Of a stretch of 6,006 bases of DNA, positions 5,730 through 6,006 are shown one piece after another. The translations under genes were made by a program, and so were the position numbers. The notes under the pieces are model-generated. The model was given only the letters and a program-made list of their open reading frames with translations. It was not told where the DNA came from and made no database searches. The stretch is from Desulfobacteraceae bacterium. GTDB lineage: Bacteria; Desulfobacterota; DSM-4660; Desulfatiglandales; Desulfatiglandaceae. Location: contig DAOVUP010000115.1 in NCBI GenBank assembly GCA_030632525.1, forward strand, positions 1 through 6,006. Reading direction: 5' to 3'. Each line of letters starts with the position of its first letter. The stretch's first letter is position 1.

Positions 5730-5747
5730 AAGCATTTTTCATGCCAG
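5730..5747 (-). promoter_or_regulatory. Sigma-54 (-24/-12) promoter for ORP-A
   Basis: Read leftward the site is CTGGCATGAAAAATGCTT. The -24 box TGGCATG has one change from TGGCACG, GG and GC are 10 bases apart, and the -12 box is ATGCT. GG is at 5745-5744 and GC at 5733-5732, predicting a start near 5720 and a 97-nt leader. It is nearly identical to the promoter at 4956-4973, including the flanking TGTGT(T)AAGCAT. Confidence 0.82.
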
Positions 5748-5861
5748 AACGCCAAATGAATAAAATGCCGTTTCAGTGAATTTAAAAATGATGCAATTAC
5801 AGCAAGTTACACTCATTTAACATGAAATCAGAGACAGATACAGCTTCATTGCGTAAGGGGT

Positions 5862-5879
5862 AAGGAAAAAATATTGCAG
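5862..5879 (+). promoter_or_regulatory. Weak rightward sigma-54-like site overlapping the ORP-A UAS
   Basis: AAGGAAAAAATATTGCAG has GG and GC separated by exactly 10 bases and a perfect TTGCA -12 box, but the -24 box beyond GG is poor. It would start a rightward transcript near 5889, just before the possible rightward gene. Its -12 box shares bases with the inverted repeat at 5871-5890, so it may be coincidental. Confidence 0.3.
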
Positions 5880-5890
5880 AATAGCAATAT
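5871..5890. promoter_or_regulatory. Candidate activator-binding inverted repeat (UAS) for the ORP-A promoter
   Basis: ATATTGC-AGAATA-GCAATAT: perfect 7-bp arms around a 6-bp spacer, containing the ATTGC-N6-GCAAT core at 5873-5888. The centre is about 160 bp above the predicted ORP-A start, matching the geometry of the 5101-5116 site above ORP-B to within about 2 bp. A degenerate second copy, ATTGC-GTAAGG-GGTAA, lies at 5848-5863. Confidence 0.65.
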
Positions 5891-5904
5891 CAAACCACCC
5901 CCAT

Positions 5905-6006
5905 ATGAGGGGTAGCTTGAATCGTGCCAAACCGGCACTGTCCTGTCCTGTGATTAGGTTTGAGGAATTGATTAAAGATGCGGATCCGGAGGAGGGAGAT
6001 CGGGAA
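5905..6006 (+). CDS. Possible 5' end of a divergent rightward gene, cut by the window edge
   Basis: A frame open from 5857 to the window end reads, from its later part, VIRFEELIKDADPEEGDRE, which looks like real acidic/amphipathic coding sequence. Possible starts are ATG 5905, TTG 5917 (preceded by GAGGGG) and GTG 5950; none has a strong ribosome binding site. In D. vulgaris ORP loci the sigma-54 activator gene lies beside the divergent operons, so such a regulator is one candidate, but nothing visible here shows a PAS, AAA+ or HTH domain. It could equally be an unrelated gene or non-coding. Confidence 0.33.
   Translation, partial: MRGSLNRAKPALSCPVIRFEELIKDADPEEGDRE
5913..5931 (-). promoter_or_regulatory. 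Additional leftward sigma-54-like site
   Basis: Read leftward, TTTGGCACGATTCAAGCTA has a perfect TGGCACG -24 box and GC at the right spacing, with AAGCT instead of TTGCW at -12. A start near 5903 would give a leader of about 280 nt before ORP-A, running through the UAS. The -24 box is also one arm of GTGCC-AAACC-GGCAC (5924-5938). Confidence 0.4.

Overview
The window is almost entirely a leftward (minus-strand) gene cluster that resembles the anaerobe-specific orange protein (ORP) loci of sulfate reducers such as Desulfovibrio vulgaris (DVU2103-DVU2109). It most likely comes from an anaerobic, sulfate-reducing-type member of the Desulfobacterota. That guess rests on the gene set, the sigma-54 control signals and the style of the intergenic repeats; there is no rRNA or other taxonomic marker.

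Layout in the direction of transcription, right to left. At the right edge (about 5857-6006) is a control region and possibly the first codons of a rightward gene. Next comes ORP-A (5623-5234), a NifX/ORP-family protein that follows its own sigma-54-type promoter. A 383-bp gap (5233-4851) then carries a second, nearly identical sigma-54 promoter. After it lie ORP-B (4850-4353, NifX domain plus a Gly/Met/Arg tail), ORP-C (4338-3937, another NifX/ORP protein), an Mrp/NBP35-type ATPase (3813-2944), a small Gly-rich zinc-ribbon protein (2816-2604), an IscU/NifU-type Fe-S scaffold (2346-1885), and two tandem MinD-type ATPases, each with an inserted 2x[4Fe-4S] ferredoxin domain (1862-1011 and 994-134). 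A possible next gene starts at 42 and leaves the left edge.

How the genes may work together: three small cluster-binding proteins of the ORP/NifX fold, one Mrp carrier ATPase, one U-type scaffold and two electron-carrying MinD ATPases together look like a dedicated pathway for building or carrying a metal-sulfur cluster. In D. gigas, ORP carries a Mo-Cu-S cluster, so a heterometal cluster is possible here, but the metal is not readable from sequence. There are no nitrogenase genes in the window, so a role in FeMo-cofactor synthesis is not indicated.

The most notable non-coding result is a repeated control module. Upstream of both ORP-A and ORP-B is a TGGCAYG-N4-ATGCT sigma-54 promoter, giving predicted leaders of 97 and 96 nt. 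About 160 bp above each predicted start site is an inverted repeat, ATTGC-N6-GCAAY, that fits an enhancer (UAS) for a sigma-54 activator such as OrpR. The ORP-C/Mrp gap is filled by a 27-bp near-perfect inverted repeat. Two other gaps hold short low-complexity repeats.
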